From NCBI RefSeq assembly GCF_022637415.1, contig NZ_CP093340.1:1426001-1490000 (forward strand): a stretch of DNA of 64,000 nucleotides, read 5' to 3'. The notes under the pieces are model-generated. The model was not told the DNA's origin. It did no database searches and saw only the letters and a list, made by a program, of their open reading frames with translations. Positions 19,312 through 27,743 of the stretch are shown here, piece by piece. Source of the stretch: Luteimonas sp. S4-F44. Its GTDB lineage: Bacteria > Pseudomonadota > Gammaproteobacteria > Xanthomonadales > Xanthomonadaceae. Each line of letters starts with the position of its first letter. The first letter of the stretch is position 1. Made by a program: the position numbers and the translations under genes.

Positions 19312-19524
19312 TCAGGCGCTGCGTGCGGGCGGGGTCAGCAGCGTGCGCAGGCGTCGGCACGCCGCGTCGGCCTCGTCGAGGAACTGGGACGCGCGCGCCG
19401 GGTCGCCCGCCTCCAGCGCGCTGCGCACCGCGGCCGCGGCGATCGTCGCACCGTTGGCGGCATTGCGCAGCGCGTGCAGCCATTCGGGATCGATCTTTTC
19501 CGGCTCGAGTAGGGCCGCGCTCAC
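19312..19524 (-). CDS. 70-residue DHp/HPt-like small protein
   Basis: A 70-residue, mainly helical protein. The first helix EWLHALRNAANGATIA (residues 14-29) resembles an H-box, with His17 in the phospho-acceptor position; the second half (ALEAGDPARASQFLDEADAAC) could be the second helix of a two-helix hairpin. There is no ATP-binding domain. Its start overlaps the stop of the NtrC-type regulator by 4 bases, so it is translated with it. It could be a phosphotransfer partner or a regulator of that protein. I know of no characterised homologue; the role is inferred from sequence pattern and position. Confidence 0.65.
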   Translation of the reverse strand: MSAALLEPEKIDPEWLHALRNAANGATIAAAAVRSALEAGDPARASQFLDEADAACRRLRTLLTPPARSA

Positions 19525-20819
19525 GGGGCAGCCTTGCGCGCGTCCGCATCCTGCCCGGCCAGGCGCGCCAACTGGTTGTGGACGGTGCGCACGCTGATGC
19601 CGAGCGCACGGGCTGTGGCGGTCTTGTCGTTGTTGAAATGTGCCAGCGTCTTGAGCAGCGCGCGCCGCTCAAGCTCGGCCAGGGTCGTGCCGACCGAGAA
19701 CATGATTGAGGTCTCCGACTCCTTGAGCACGGTTTCGCTGGGCAGGGTGGGGCGGATGTACAGGTCGTCGTCCTGCTGCAGCAGGTAGGCGCGCTGCACC
19801 GCACTGCGCAACTCGCGCACGTTGCCCGGCCAATCATGGCGCAGCAGGGTGGACTCGGCCCCGGCGGCCAGCCGTTTGCTGCGGCTGTAGTGCGCGTTGA
19901 GCTTGTCGAGAAACACCTGGGCGAGCACCGTCGCGTCCTCGCCGCGGTCGCGCAGCGGCGGCAGCGGCAGCGGCGCCAGCACGTGATAGAGATCGTCGCG
20001 CAGCGTGCCGTCGCGCATCGCCTCGTGCGGATCGCGATCGGTGCTGACGATCAACCGCGTCTGTGGACTGGCCAATTCAGGGCCGGCTTCGAGCACCCGG
20101 AGCAGCCGGGCCTGCAACGCCATCGGGACCGCCGTGAGGTCGGTCAGCAGCAAGGTGCCGCCGCGCGCGCGCACAAAGGCATCGCCCAGACCGCCTGCCT
20201 TGTCGAACAGCTCGGCGGCGAGCTGGTCGGGGTCGGTCGCACCGCAGTCCACCGTCACCAGCGGTCCCTGTCGCCCGCTGGCGGTGTGCAGGGCACGCGC
20301 GACGAGCGTCTTGCCCGTGCCACGCTCGCCCCACACCAGTACCGGCGCGTCGGTGGCCCCGATGCGCAGCACCTGGTCCACGACCCGGCGGATCTGCGGC
20401 GAGTTGCCCGCGATGTCGCTGATCGCGCCCGGCACCTCGGATGAGGGCGGCGGCTGATAACGCGCGACGACGCGCTCCATCAACCGTCGCAGTTGCGCCG
20501 GATCCAAGGGCTTGACCAGATATTCGATCACCGGCGAGGCGACCGCGCGGGCGGCCGACTCCACCGTCGGCCGGCCCGTGACGATCGCGATCTGGCCATG
20601 CTCGGCCAAGTCGATGTCGTCGAGCAGATCGAGGCCCGAGCCGTCCGGTAACTGCAGGTCCAGCAGCATCAGGTCGGCGCGCGCGCGGGAAAGATAACCG
20701 CGCGCCTCGCAGAGCGTCTCGGCCAGTTGGACGCGCAGCCCTGCGGCGAACGCGAGTTGGCCAGCGGCCCGGGAAAACGTGCCGTCGTCGTCGAGGATCA
20801 GCACGGTGGGTTGCGGCAT
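19521..20819 (-). CDS. NtrC-type response regulator with degenerate AAA+ domain
   Basis: A 432-residue protein with a receiver (residues 1-120, phospho-acceptor D54 in LLDLQLPDG, K103 in LVKPLD), an AAA+ domain (135-365) and a Fis-type helix-turn-helix (about 390-425, NDKTATARALGISVRTVHNQL). Walker A is intact (GERGTGKT, 164-171). The segment that should hold the GAFTGA sigma-54 contact loop is missing: ELFDKAGGLGDAF runs straight to ARGGTLLL. Walker B reads LLLTDL instead of LFLDE(I/L). It probably binds DNA but is unlikely to activate sigma-54 in the usual way. It is coupled to the small DHp-like gene. Confidence 0.88.
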   Translation of the reverse strand: MPQPTVLILDDDGTFSRAAGQLAFAAGLRVQLAETLCEARGYLSRARADLMLLDLQLPDGSGLDLLDDIDLAEHGQIAIVTGRPTVESAARAVASPVIEYLVKPLDPAQLRRLMERVVARYQPPPSSEVPGAISDIAGNSPQIRRVVDQVLRIGATDAPVLVWGERGTGKTLVARALHTASGRQGPLVTVDCGATDPDQLAAELFDKAGGLGDAFVRARGGTLLLTDLTAVPMALQARLLRVLEAGPELASPQTRLIVSTDRDPHEAMRDGTLRDDLYHVLAPLPLPPLRDRGEDATVLAQVFLDKLNAHYSRSKRLAAGAESTLLRHDWPGNVRELRSAVQRAYLLQQDDDLYIRPTLPSETVLKESETSIMFSVGTTLAELERRALLKTLAHFNNDKTATARALGISVRTVHNQLARLAGQDADARKAAP

Positions 20820-20986
20820 GGCAGGGGTCCGTACTGGAAAATGCCGACTGTAGTCAGCGGGCGGTCAATGAGGTGTGCAGGCATCCGGGCGACACTTGGC
20901 GCCGGCCCAACAGCGGCGGCTTGTCGGCTGCCCACCGCCCCCGTATGATTGCGCCCCCGGGTTCTGCGCGCAGGCCCGGGACCACC

Positions 20987-21077
20987 GGAGAGGTGGCAGA
21001 GTGGTTGAATGTACCTGACTCGAAATCAGGCAGGCGTTTATAGCGCCTCGGGGGTTCGAATCCCCCCCTCTCCGCCA
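20987..21077 (+). tRNA. tRNA-Ser (CGA)
   Basis: A 91-nt class II tRNA with a long variable arm. The acceptor stem GGAGAGG pairs with CCTCTCC, then G and encoded CCA. The anticodon loop reads ACTCGAAAT, giving CGA. Confidence 0.97.
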
Positions 21078-21085
21078 GAATCGAC

Positions 21086-21116
21086 AAGGGCTGCGTCCTC
21101 GACGCAGCCCTTTTTC
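21086..21116 (+). terminator. Terminator after tRNA-Ser(CGA)
   Basis: Stem AGGGCTGCGTC / GACGCAGCCCT with a CTC loop and a T5 tail, 9 bases after the tRNA. Confidence 0.9.
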
Positions 21117-21124
21117 GTTGCGGC

Positions 21125-21167
21125 CCTTGCCGCACGCGGGGGAGGGCTGGGTGGGGGCATCGCCTGC
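21125..21167. repeat. Single interspersed GC-rich palindrome unit
   Basis: CCGCACGCGGGGGAGGGCTG then GGTGGGGGC, the same family as the units at 8430-8582 and 54470-54600. It lies just past the tRNA-Ser terminator. Confidence 0.65.
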
Positions 21168-21224
21168 CGTTGGCCCATCCGCAGCAGCGGTACACTGGCC
21201 GGCCCGTTCGTTCCGGCAGTCCCC

Positions 21225-21635
21225 ATGTCCGAGATTTCCGTGCCCGTGTCCTTTGGCGAACTGCTCGACAAGATCTCGATCCTGCAGATCAAGTCCGAGC
21301 GCATGACCGATGCCGCCAAGCTCGCCAATGTGCGCCGTGAGCTGACCGCGCTCGAGCAGACCTGGATGGCGCATCCCGGCGCCGGGCACGACATTGCGCG
21401 CCTGCGCGCCGACCTCAAGGCAGTCAACGAGCGGCTGTGGGACATCGAGGACGAGATCCGGCTCAAGGAGAAGGCCCAGGCGTTCGACGCCGATTTCGTG
21501 CGGCTGGCGCGCAGCGTCTACATCCAGAACGACGAGCGTGCGCGGATCAAGAAGGCGATCAACCTTGCACTGGGCTCGGCCTATGTCGAAGAAAAGTCCT
21601 ACGCCGATTACCGCACGGGCGACAGCGCGCCCTGA
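21225..21635 (+). CDS. DUF6165-family protein
   Basis: A 136-residue soluble protein, mostly helical, beginning with SVPVSFGELLDKISILQIKS. Proteins of this type (DUF6165) sit beside LPS core or glycosyltransferase genes in xanthomonads; no activity is known to me. The middle (TALEQTWMAHPGAGHDIARL onward) is predicted as coiled coil by heptad look. It converges on the GT9 glycosyltransferase, whose product likely acts in LPS core assembly. Start at the ATG at 21225. Confidence 0.75.
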   Translation: MSEISVPVSFGELLDKISILQIKSERMTDAAKLANVRRELTALEQTWMAHPGAGHDIARLRADLKAVNERLWDIEDEIRLKEKAQAFDADFVRLARSVYIQNDERARIKKAINLALGSAYVEEKSYADYRTGDSAP

Positions 21636-21662
21636 CCGCATCTGCGCCGTCGCGGCCGGCGC

Positions 21663-22745
21663 TCAGGCCTGCCCGAGGTCGGCGCGCCGGCGCTCGAACG
21701 CTTTGATCGCGTCCTCGACGGTCACCAACGCCATGACATCGTCGAACTCGATCTTGGTGCCCCACTTGAGCGCAGCCGCCGGCTTGCCGAGGAAGCGGCG
21801 CGCAGCGTCGTCGTAGCGGTCCACGCAGAACCGGCGATCCGAATACGGGCCGCTGCGCACCGGATTGCTGGCCGCGTGCAGGCCCAGCACCTTGGTGCCC
21901 ATGGCATTGGCGATGTGCATCGGCCCCGAATCGGGCGTGACCAGCAACTGCGCGCGCGCCAGCAGGGCCGGCAACTGCTTGAGCGTGTCCTTGCCGACCA
22001 GGTCCAGCGCCTCGTGCCGCATCGCGGCGAGGATCGCATCGGCGGTACTGCGCTCGAGCGCGCTGCGCCCGCCGCACAGCACCACCCGCCAGCCGGCATC
22101 CGCGGCATGGTCGGCCAGCGCGGCATGGCGATCGGGATACCAGTTGCGGCGCACGTGGCTCGAGCACGGCGAGATCATCAGCACCGGCCGGCCGTCGTCG
22201 TCCCACTGCGCCCGCGCCCAGGCGTGCGCGTCGTCGGGCACCGGCATGTCCCAGGTCACGGTGTCCTGGCGCAGCCCGAGTGGCTCGCAAAAGCTGCCGA
22301 TCGCGTCGAGCACGTGGATGCCCGGCCGGTCGGGAATGCGCTCGTTGACGAACAGGCCGTGCAGGTCCTTGGACCGGGCGCGGTCATAGCCCACCCGCCG
22401 GCGCGCGGGCACGAAGCCAGAGAGTAGGTTGGCGCGCGCGGCGACCTGCATCTGCAGCAGCGCGTCGAACCGGCGTGCATCGCCCAGCCGCGCTCGCAAT
22501 TCGCGCCGCATCGCGCGCATGCCGGCCAGCCCGCTCTTCTTGTCGTAGACGACGAAATCGACGCCGGGCAGGCCCTCGAGCAAGCGATGCTCGCCCTTGC
22601 CGATGACCCAACTCAGCGCCACATCGTGCCAGGCCCGGCGCAACGTGGCGATCAACGGCAGCACATGGGTCACATCGCCGAGCGCCGACAGGCGCAGCAG
22701 ACACACCGAACGGGGCCTGAAAGCAGGCGCCTGGCCGGCGGGCAC
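21663..22745 (-). CDS. Glycosyltransferase family 9 (LPS heptosyltransferase-like)
   Basis: About 360 residues with a GT-B fold of the heptosyltransferase family. The N-terminal strand-loop SVCLLRLSALGDVTHVLP and the C-terminal donor site LLVTPDSGPMHIANAMGTKVLGLH are typical; the acceptor-side WVIGKGEH also fits. No ATG lies in the right place. GTG at 22745, TTG at 22775 or GTG at 22706 are all possible; I take 22745. It adds a sugar, probably a heptose, to the LPS inner core at the cytoplasmic face. It is divergent from the KDO-kinase gene. Confidence 0.85.
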   Translation of the reverse strand: MPAGQAPAFRPRSVCLLRLSALGDVTHVLPLIATLRRAWHDVALSWVIGKGEHRLLEGLPGVDFVVYDKKSGLAGMRAMRRELRARLGDARRFDALLQMQVAARANLLSGFVPARRRVGYDRARSKDLHGLFVNERIPDRPGIHVLDAIGSFCEPLGLRQDTVTWDMPVPDDAHAWARAQWDDDGRPVLMISPCSSHVRRNWYPDRHAALADHAADAGWRVVLCGGRSALERSTADAILAAMRHEALDLVGKDTLKQLPALLARAQLLVTPDSGPMHIANAMGTKVLGLHAASNPVRSGPYSDRRFCVDRYDDAARRFLGKPAAALKWGTKIEFDDVMALVTVEDAIKAFERRRADLGQA

Positions 22746-22794
22746 GGGGGAAACGACGGTCGGGGCAGGGGCCAAGGCTTGATAGACTCGCTGG

Positions 22795-23553
22795 ATGAAC
22801 AGATTCGACCCCAGCGAGAGCCTGACGCCGATTCCGGCGGACGGTCGCACGGGCGAGTACGGCGCCATTTTGTTCGACGGCACGCAACTGCGGCAAGCCG
22901 ACCCCCGCTGGTTCGATCCGGCGCTGTGGGGCGATCGCGCGCAGCGGGTCTCGGGCAGCGGGCGCGGCGGCGCATGGTTCATCGACGCCTCGCACGGCCC
23001 CTGCGTGCTGCGGCAGTACCTGCGCGGCGGGCTGGTCGGCCGCGTCAACCACGATCTGCACCTGTGGCGCGGCGGGCCGCGCGTGCGCAGCTTCGTCGAG
23101 TTCCGGCTGCTGCGCGAGCTGATGCGCCGCGACCTGCCGGTGCCTCAGCCCATCGCCGCGAGCTATTTGCGGCGCGGGCTAGCCTACCGCGCCTGGATCC
23201 TGATGGAGCGGCTGGTGGACGTGCGGTCGCTGGCCGACCTGGTCGCGCAATCGCCGGAAGACGCCCCGTGGGAGCAGACCGGCCGCCTGATCGCGCGTTT
23301 CCACCGCGCCGGGCTGGACCACGCCGACCTCAATGCCCACAACATTCTGTTCGACGGCCTGGGCAAGGGCTGGTTGATCGACCTCGACCGCGGCCGCCTG
23401 CGCATTCCCGAGACCCGCTGGCGCGCGGGCAATCTCGCGCGCCTGGAGCGCTCGCTGCAGAAACTGCGCGGCGCGCGCAGCGAGGACGCGGTGGCGGCGG
23501 ACTTCGCACGCCTGCGCCGCTCCTATGACGTGCTCTGGAGCCGGGGCATCTGA
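22795..23553 (+). CDS. kdkA: 3-deoxy-D-manno-octulosonic acid kinase (KdkA/WaaP family)
   Basis: A 252-residue protein-kinase-fold enzyme that phosphorylates KDO in lipid A-KDO. The family signatures are the catalytic loop [12 protein letters not shown] (near 175-186) and the metal loop LIDLDRGR, with an N-terminal [22 protein letters not shown] region that carries the ATP-binding lysine equivalent. Length is normal for KdkA. Divergent from the GT9 gene and followed with overlap (TGATGG) by an MBL hydrolase. The inner-core phosphate strengthens the outer membrane. Confidence 0.87.
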   Translation: MNRFDPSESLTPIPADGRTGEYGAILFDGTQLRQADPRWFDPALWGDRAQRVSGSGRGGAWFIDASHGPCVLRQYLRGGLVGRVNHDLHLWRGGPRVRSFVEFRLLRELMRRDLPVPQPIAASYLRRGLAYRAWILMERLVDVRSLADLVAQSPEDAPWEQTGRLIARFHRAGLDHADLNAHNILFDGLGKGWLIDLDRGRLRIPETRWRAGNLARLERSLQKLRGARSEDAVAADFARLRRSYDVLWSRGI

Positions 23554-24311
23554 TGGACTGGGCGCTGCGGTTTCTGGGGGTCGGCAACGCCTCGGCGGTG
23601 GCGCTGGGCTCGCCTATGGCGACGATCGAGCGCGATGGCGCGCCGTGGCTGACGATCGACTGCGGCAACGAGGGCCTGACCGCGCATCTGGAGCGCTATG
23701 GTGAGGCGCCGCGCGCGCTGTTCGTCACCCATGTGCACCTCGACCACGTCGGCGGCTTCGAGCGCCTTTTCGTCGACCGCTACTTCGACCCCGCACGCCG
23801 CGGCGTGATGCCGCTGTACGTGCCGGCGCCGGTGGTGCCGCTGTTGCATCGGCGCGTGGGCGACTATCCCAACGTGCTCGCCGAAGGCGGCGCGAACTTC
23901 TGGGACGCGTTCCGGCTGATCCCGGTCGGCGATGCGTTCTGGCACGACGGCGTGCGCCTGGAGGTGTTCCCGGTGCGCCACCACTGGCCGGAGACCGCCT
24001 ACGGCCTGCGCCTGCCCCGCAGCCTGGTCTGGAGCGGCGACACCCGGCCCATTCCCGAGATGCTGGCCCGGTATGCCGACCGCGACGAGCTGATCGCCCA
24101 CGACTGCGGCCTGCACGGCAATCCTTCGCATAGCGGCGTCGACGATCTCGAGCGCGAGTACCCACCGGCGCTGCTCGCGCGTTGCGTGCTCTATCACTAC
24201 GCCTCCGACGCCGATGGCGAGGCGCTGCGCGCACGCGGCCATCGCGTGGCCCGTCCGGGCGAGCGGTTCGCACTGCGTGCACCGGCGCCAGTGCAGGATG
24301 TCGGCGCATGA
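23553..24311 (+). CDS. MBL-fold metallo-hydrolase
   Basis: A 252-residue metallo-beta-lactamase-fold protein. The HxHxDH motif is THVHLDHVGG near residue 59-68; further metal ligands are likely in RHHWPET, WSGDTRP and AHDCGLHG, as in the RNase Z/phosphodiesterase-like branch. The substrate cannot be told. It overlaps kdkA at the start and moaA at the end (ATGA), so it is probably read in one transcript with both. Nothing connects it clearly to either LPS or molybdopterin. Confidence 0.85.
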   Translation: MDWALRFLGVGNASAVALGSPMATIERDGAPWLTIDCGNEGLTAHLERYGEAPRALFVTHVHLDHVGGFERLFVDRYFDPARRGVMPLYVPAPVVPLLHRRVGDYPNVLAEGGANFWDAFRLIPVGDAFWHDGVRLEVFPVRHHWPETAYGLRLPRSLVWSGDTRPIPEMLARYADRDELIAHDCGLHGNPSHSGVDDLEREYPPALLARCVLYHYASDADGEALRARGHRVARPGERFALRAPAPVQDVGA

Positions 24312-25330
24312 GCGCCTTGCCGCAACTGCCCCAGGCCCCGCTGGACCGGCTCGGCCGCCCGCTGCACGACCTGCGGTTGTCGGTGATCGAGGCCTGCAAC
24401 TTCCGCTGCGGCTACTGCATGCCGGCCGACCGCGTGCCCGACGACTACGGTTTCGACCAGGCCGGACGGCTGTCGTTCGACGAAATCGAGACCCTGGTGC
24501 GCGGCTTCGCGCGGCTGGGCATGCGCAAGCTGCGCATCACCGGCGGCGAGCCGCTGCTGCGCAAGCACCTGCCCACGCTGATCGCGCGGCTGGCCAAGAT
24601 CCCCGGCATCGACGACCTGGCGATGACCACCAACGGCGCGCTGCTCGCGCGCCAGGCGCAGGCGCTCCGTGATGCCGGCCTGCGGCGGCTGACGATCAGC
24701 CTCGATGCGTTGGATCCTGAGTTGTTCCATCAGCTGTCGGGCGGGCGCGGCGACATCGCGGCGGTGCTCGACGGCGTGGCGGCGGCCGAGCGCGCGGGCT
24801 TTTCGTCGATCAAGTTCAACTGCGTCGTCCAGCGCGGCGTCAACGACCACGAAGTCGAACGCATGGCCGCGCACTTCCGCGGCACCGGCCACGTCCTGCG
24901 CTTCATCGAATACATGGACGTGGGCACCTGCAATGGCTGGGACCGCGCGCGGGTGGTGCCCTCGCGCGAGCTGCATGCGCGCATTGCCGCCCGCTGGCCG
25001 CTGCGCGCGCTCGATGCCGACTACCGCGGCGAGGTGGCCGAGCGCCATGCCTATGCCGATGGCGCCGGCGAGATCGGCTTCATCAGTTCGGTGACCGCGC
25101 CGTTCTGCGGCGACTGCCACCGCGCCCGCGTCTCGGCCGACGGCAGCCTCTACACCTGCCTGTTCTCCGGCCAGGGGCAGCCGCTGCGCGGCTGGCTGGC
25201 CGAGGGCGAGGCTGCCTTCGCGTCGCGGCTCGGCGACCTGTGGTCGCGCCGTGCCGACCGCTACAGCGAACTGCGCGGCAGCACCCGCGCGCCGCGCCGG
25301 CATGTCGAGATGTTCCTGGTCGGCGGTTGA
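24308..25330 (+). CDS. moaA: GTP 3',8-cyclase MoaA
   Basis: A 340-residue radical SAM enzyme starting molybdopterin synthesis from GTP. The radical SAM cluster motif is CNFRCGYC near residue 28-35; the second 4Fe-4S cluster is held by CGDCHRARVSADGSLYTC late in the protein. The C-terminal Gly-Gly tail (FLVGG) needed for activity is present. The ATG at 24308 overlaps the previous stop. It leads a moa group: moaA, a small NTF2-like gene, moaC, moaD, moaE. Confidence 0.95.
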   Translation: MSALPQLPQAPLDRLGRPLHDLRLSVIEACNFRCGYCMPADRVPDDYGFDQAGRLSFDEIETLVRGFARLGMRKLRITGGEPLLRKHLPTLIARLAKIPGIDDLAMTTNGALLARQAQALRDAGLRRLTISLDALDPELFHQLSGGRGDIAAVLDGVAAAERAGFSSIKFNCVVQRGVNDHEVERMAAHFRGTGHVLRFIEYMDVGTCNGWDRARVVPSRELHARIAARWPLRALDADYRGEVAERHAYADGAGEIGFISSVTAPFCGDCHRARVSADGSLYTCLFSGQGQPLRGWLAEGEAAFASRLGDLWSRRADRYSELRGSTRAPRRHVEMFLVGG

Positions 25331-25332
25331 GC

Positions 25333-25710
25333 GTGACCTCCGACGTCGCCGCACTGCTCGAATCGCTGGAGCGCGCGCTGCTCGATCCGGCCGTGCGCGC
25401 CGATCGCGCGCGTCTCGACGCCCTGATCGCTGACGACTTCACCGAGATCGGCGCCTCGGGCGCGGTGTTCGGCAAGGGGGACGTCCTCGACCGGCTGCCT
25501 GAACAGGTCGGCCCCGTGCTCGAGGCCGGACCAATGCGCATCCACGCGGTGACCGACGACGTGGCCCGTGTGGCGTACTGCATCACGCGCCGCGATGGCA
25601 CCGATGTGCGGCGCTCGCTGCGCGCCTCGTGGTGGCGCCGCGACGCCGAGGGTGCCTGGCGGATGGTCTTCCATCAGGGGACGCCGGACACGGGGGCCGG
25701 TACCATCTGA
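25333..25710 (+). CDS. DUF4440/NTF2-like small protein within the moa cluster
   Basis: About 125 residues with an NTF2-like alpha+beta layout: helix [19 protein letters not shown], then [21 protein letters not shown], a pattern typical of DUF4440 proteins, and a C-terminal strand pair [20 protein letters not shown]. Start is GTG at 25333 or TTG at 25327, both just after the moaA stop. It sits between moaA and moaC. Members bind or alter small molecules, and none is known to me as part of molybdopterin synthesis. It may be a passenger gene. Confidence 0.75.
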   Translation: MTSDVAALLESLERALLDPAVRADRARLDALIADDFTEIGASGAVFGKGDVLDRLPEQVGPVLEAGPMRIHAVTDDVARVAYCITRRDGTDVRRSLRASWWRRDAEGAWRMVFHQGTPDTGAGTI

Positions 25711-25735
25711 GGTCCGCAGTCACCACGCAGGCACC

Positions 25736-26254
25736 ATGGCCCGCACGAAATCTCAGTCGTCCCCTGCGCTGACCCATATCGATCCCGATGGCCGGCCGAC
25801 GATGGTCGACGTCTCGGCCAAGACCGTGACCGCCCGCGTCGCCAGCGCCGAATGCCGCGTCCGCTTCCCGGCGCCGGTCGCTGCGCAACTGCGCGCCAGT
25901 GGTCTGCGCAGTGCCAAGGGCGGGATCGTCGATACTGCGATCGTCGCCGGCACGATGGCGGTCAAGCGCACCTTTGAGCTGATCCCGTTCTGCCATCCGC
26001 TGCCGATCGACGGCGTGCGGATCGCGATCGACTGGAACGGCGAGCGCGAACTGCGCATCGATTGCACCGTCAAGACCACCCACCGCACCGGCGTGGAGAT
26101 GGAAGCGCTGACCGGCGCCACCGTCGCCGCGCTGACCGTCTACGACATGTGCAAGGCGCTCTCGCACGCCATCGTGCTCGGACCGGCGAAGCTGGTCGGC
26201 AAGCGCGGCGGCAAGCGCGACGTCGGCACCATCGAAGGAGGCGCCACGCCATGA
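25736..26254 (+). CDS. moaC: Cyclic pyranopterin monophosphate synthase MoaC
   Basis: A 172-residue enzyme that converts the MoaA product to cyclic pyranopterin monophosphate. Family motifs include [14 protein letters not shown] near the N-terminus, [18 protein letters not shown] in the middle (active-site His), [19 protein letters not shown], and the [10 protein letters not shown] tail with catalytic Lys/Asp. moaD begins before its stop (ATGA overlap). Confidence 0.95.
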   Translation: MARTKSQSSPALTHIDPDGRPTMVDVSAKTVTARVASAECRVRFPAPVAAQLRASGLRSAKGGIVDTAIVAGTMAVKRTFELIPFCHPLPIDGVRIAIDWNGERELRIDCTVKTTHRTGVEMEALTGATVAALTVYDMCKALSHAIVLGPAKLVGKRGGKRDVGTIEGGATP

Positions 26255-26493
26255 CCGACGTCCGACTGCTGTACTTCGCCAGCCTGCGCGACGCCGCCGG
26301 CCGCAGCGAGGAAACCTGGCAGACCACCGCGCCCGACCTGCGCGCGCTCTACGCCGAAGTGCGCGCCCAGCACGGTTTCGCGCTGCCGGCCGAGCGCCTG
26401 CGAGTCGCGGTCGACGGCGCGTTCGCGCGCTGGGACGATGCGGTCCGCGGCGACAGCGAGATCGCCTTCATTCCCCCGGTCAGCGGAGGCTGA
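26251..26493 (+). CDS. moaD: Molybdopterin synthase sulfur carrier MoaD
   Basis: An 80-residue ubiquitin-like protein ending in the Gly-Gly tail (FIPPVSGG) that is thiocarboxylated to donate sulfur. [12 protein letters not shown] at the start is typical. It overlaps moaC by 4 bases and is 2 bases from moaE. Confidence 0.94.
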   Translation: MTDVRLLYFASLRDAAGRSEETWQTTAPDLRALYAEVRAQHGFALPAERLRVAVDGAFARWDDAVRGDSEIAFIPPVSGG

Positions 26494-26495
26494 AG

Positions 26496-26942
26496 ATGGA
26501 CAAGCGCGACTTCTGGCTGGCCGACGCGCCACTCGACCTGGCGCCGCTGCGCGCGCGCCTGCAACACGACCGCGCCGGCGCCTTCGCCAGCTTCGAGGGC
26601 TGGGTGCGCGACCACAACGACGGCCGCCCGGTACTCGGCCTGCGCTACGAGTCCTACGTCGAACTGGCGCAGGCCGAAGGCGCGAAGGTGATCGCCGAGG
26701 CCCGCGAACGCTTCGCGCTGTGCGCGGCCGTCTGCGTGCATCGCATCGGCGACCTGGCGATCGGCGACATGGCGGTGTGGGTGGGGGTGTCCGCCCCGCA
26801 CCGCGGCGCCGCGTTCGATGCCTGCCGCTACATCATCGACGAGATCAAAGACCGCGTGCCGATCTGGAAGCACGAGCGCTACGCCGACGGCGATGCCACC
26901 TGGTTGCATCCCGAGCCGGCGGAGGGTGGGGCGCCGCGATGA
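26496..26942 (+). CDS. moaE: Molybdopterin synthase catalytic subunit MoaE
   Basis: A 148-residue partner of MoaD that inserts sulfur into cyclic pyranopterin to give molybdopterin. Motifs: GAFASFEGWVRDHNDG, LRYESYVELA, HRIGDLAIGDMAVWVGVSA, and the catalytic lysine region DEIKDRVPIWKHE. Normal length. The next gene overlaps its stop by 4 bases. Confidence 0.94.
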   Translation: MDKRDFWLADAPLDLAPLRARLQHDRAGAFASFEGWVRDHNDGRPVLGLRYESYVELAQAEGAKVIAEARERFALCAAVCVHRIGDLAIGDMAVWVGVSAPHRGAAFDACRYIIDEIKDRVPIWKHERYADGDATWLHPEPAEGGAPR

Positions 26943-27496
26943 GTCGGAGCGCCGCGGTCGGCACGCTCGCGGTGTTGCTGGCCGCGTGCACCAGCGCACC
27001 GGTACCGCCCGAACCGGCACCCGCGCCGCCTGCACGCGGCGAAGTCGGCGCGGCCCTGCTTGCACCCGACGGCGACAGCAACCGGATGGCGCTTGGCCGT
27101 CACCAGCGCTTCGTCTATCCCACGCTCGAACAACCCGCCGCCTTGCCCGACTATCCGGCAGACCTGCTCCCGCTGCGCCTGCCGCCGGTCGAGGTTTGCG
27201 TGGATGTCGTTGTCGGCACGGACGGGCGGGTCGTCGCCGCGGCCGAGCGCCCGGATGCGCGCTGCGCGACACCGGACGGCGTGCCCGATCGCGCGGTGTT
27301 TGTGGCGCCCACACTGGCCGCTGCGCGCGCCTGGATCTACTGGCCGGCCGCGCTGTGTACCGCGCCGGACGGCTTCGACGGCAGCGATCCCTGCGCCGCA
27401 CCGGGGGTGACCGAAACGCCGACCCGGGTCCGGCTCTCGTACGCGATCCGATTCCGCCAGCACGACGGCGTGCCGGTGGTCGAACGCAGCGAGTGA
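26939..27496 (+). CDS. Lipoprotein with TonB-C-like region, unknown function
   Basis: A 185-residue predicted lipoprotein: the N-terminal hydrophobic run ends in a lipobox LAAC (Cys17), then a Pro/Ala-rich linker. The region VEVCVDVVVGTDGRVVAAAE looks like the start of a TonB C-terminal-type domain, as seen in many small periplasmic proteins of xanthomonads. Two cysteine pairs in the second half could form disulfides. The start at 26939 overlaps moaE, but nothing else links it to molybdopterin. Function not recognised. Confidence 0.75.
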   Translation: MSRSAAVGTLAVLLAACTSAPVPPEPAPAPPARGEVGAALLAPDGDSNRMALGRHQRFVYPTLEQPAALPDYPADLLPLRLPPVEVCVDVVVGTDGRVVAAAERPDARCATPDGVPDRAVFVAPTLAAARAWIYWPAALCTAPDGFDGSDPCAAPGVTETPTRVRLSYAIRFRQHDGVPVVERSE

Positions 27497-27585
27497 CGCC
27501 AAGCGGATAGGCGCAAGCGCGCCCGCCCTGCTAGAATCGCCGTCCCGCTGCTGCGGGGCCGGCCTTGCCGGTGTGTGTCTCCATG

Positions 27586-27694
27586 GTGGCCCCGTCGGCC
27601 CCTCGCGACGCTAGATCGAAAATCCCGCCAGGGCCGGAAGGCAGCAACGGTATCGGTCGATGCGGGCGCCGAGGTCAGTCGGCGGGGCCATCGC
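27586..27694 (+). ncRNA. ffs: Signal recognition particle 4.5S RNA
   Basis: The conserved Ffh-binding apical domain is clear: CCAGGGCCGGAAGGCAGCAAC (27636-27656 region), with the GGAA tetraloop and the asymmetric internal loop AGCA. The ends GGTGGCCCCG and GCGGGGCCATC pair to close the long hairpin, giving about 109 nt, normal for a gammaproteobacterial 4.5S RNA. It directs ribosomes making membrane proteins to the translocon together with Ffh and FtsY. Confidence 0.93.
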
Positions 27695-27710
27695 CTTGTC
27701 CGGCCCCCTA

Positions 27711-27737
27711 AGCGGCGCCGGCAGAACCGGCGCCACG
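27711..27737 (+). terminator. Hairpin after ffs, between converging genes
   Basis: GGCGCCGG and CCGGCGCC pair across CAGAA, just past the SRP RNA and 7 bases before the end of the convergent dehydrogenase gene. It has no strong U tract. Confidence 0.6.
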
Positions 27738-27743
27738 CCACGC

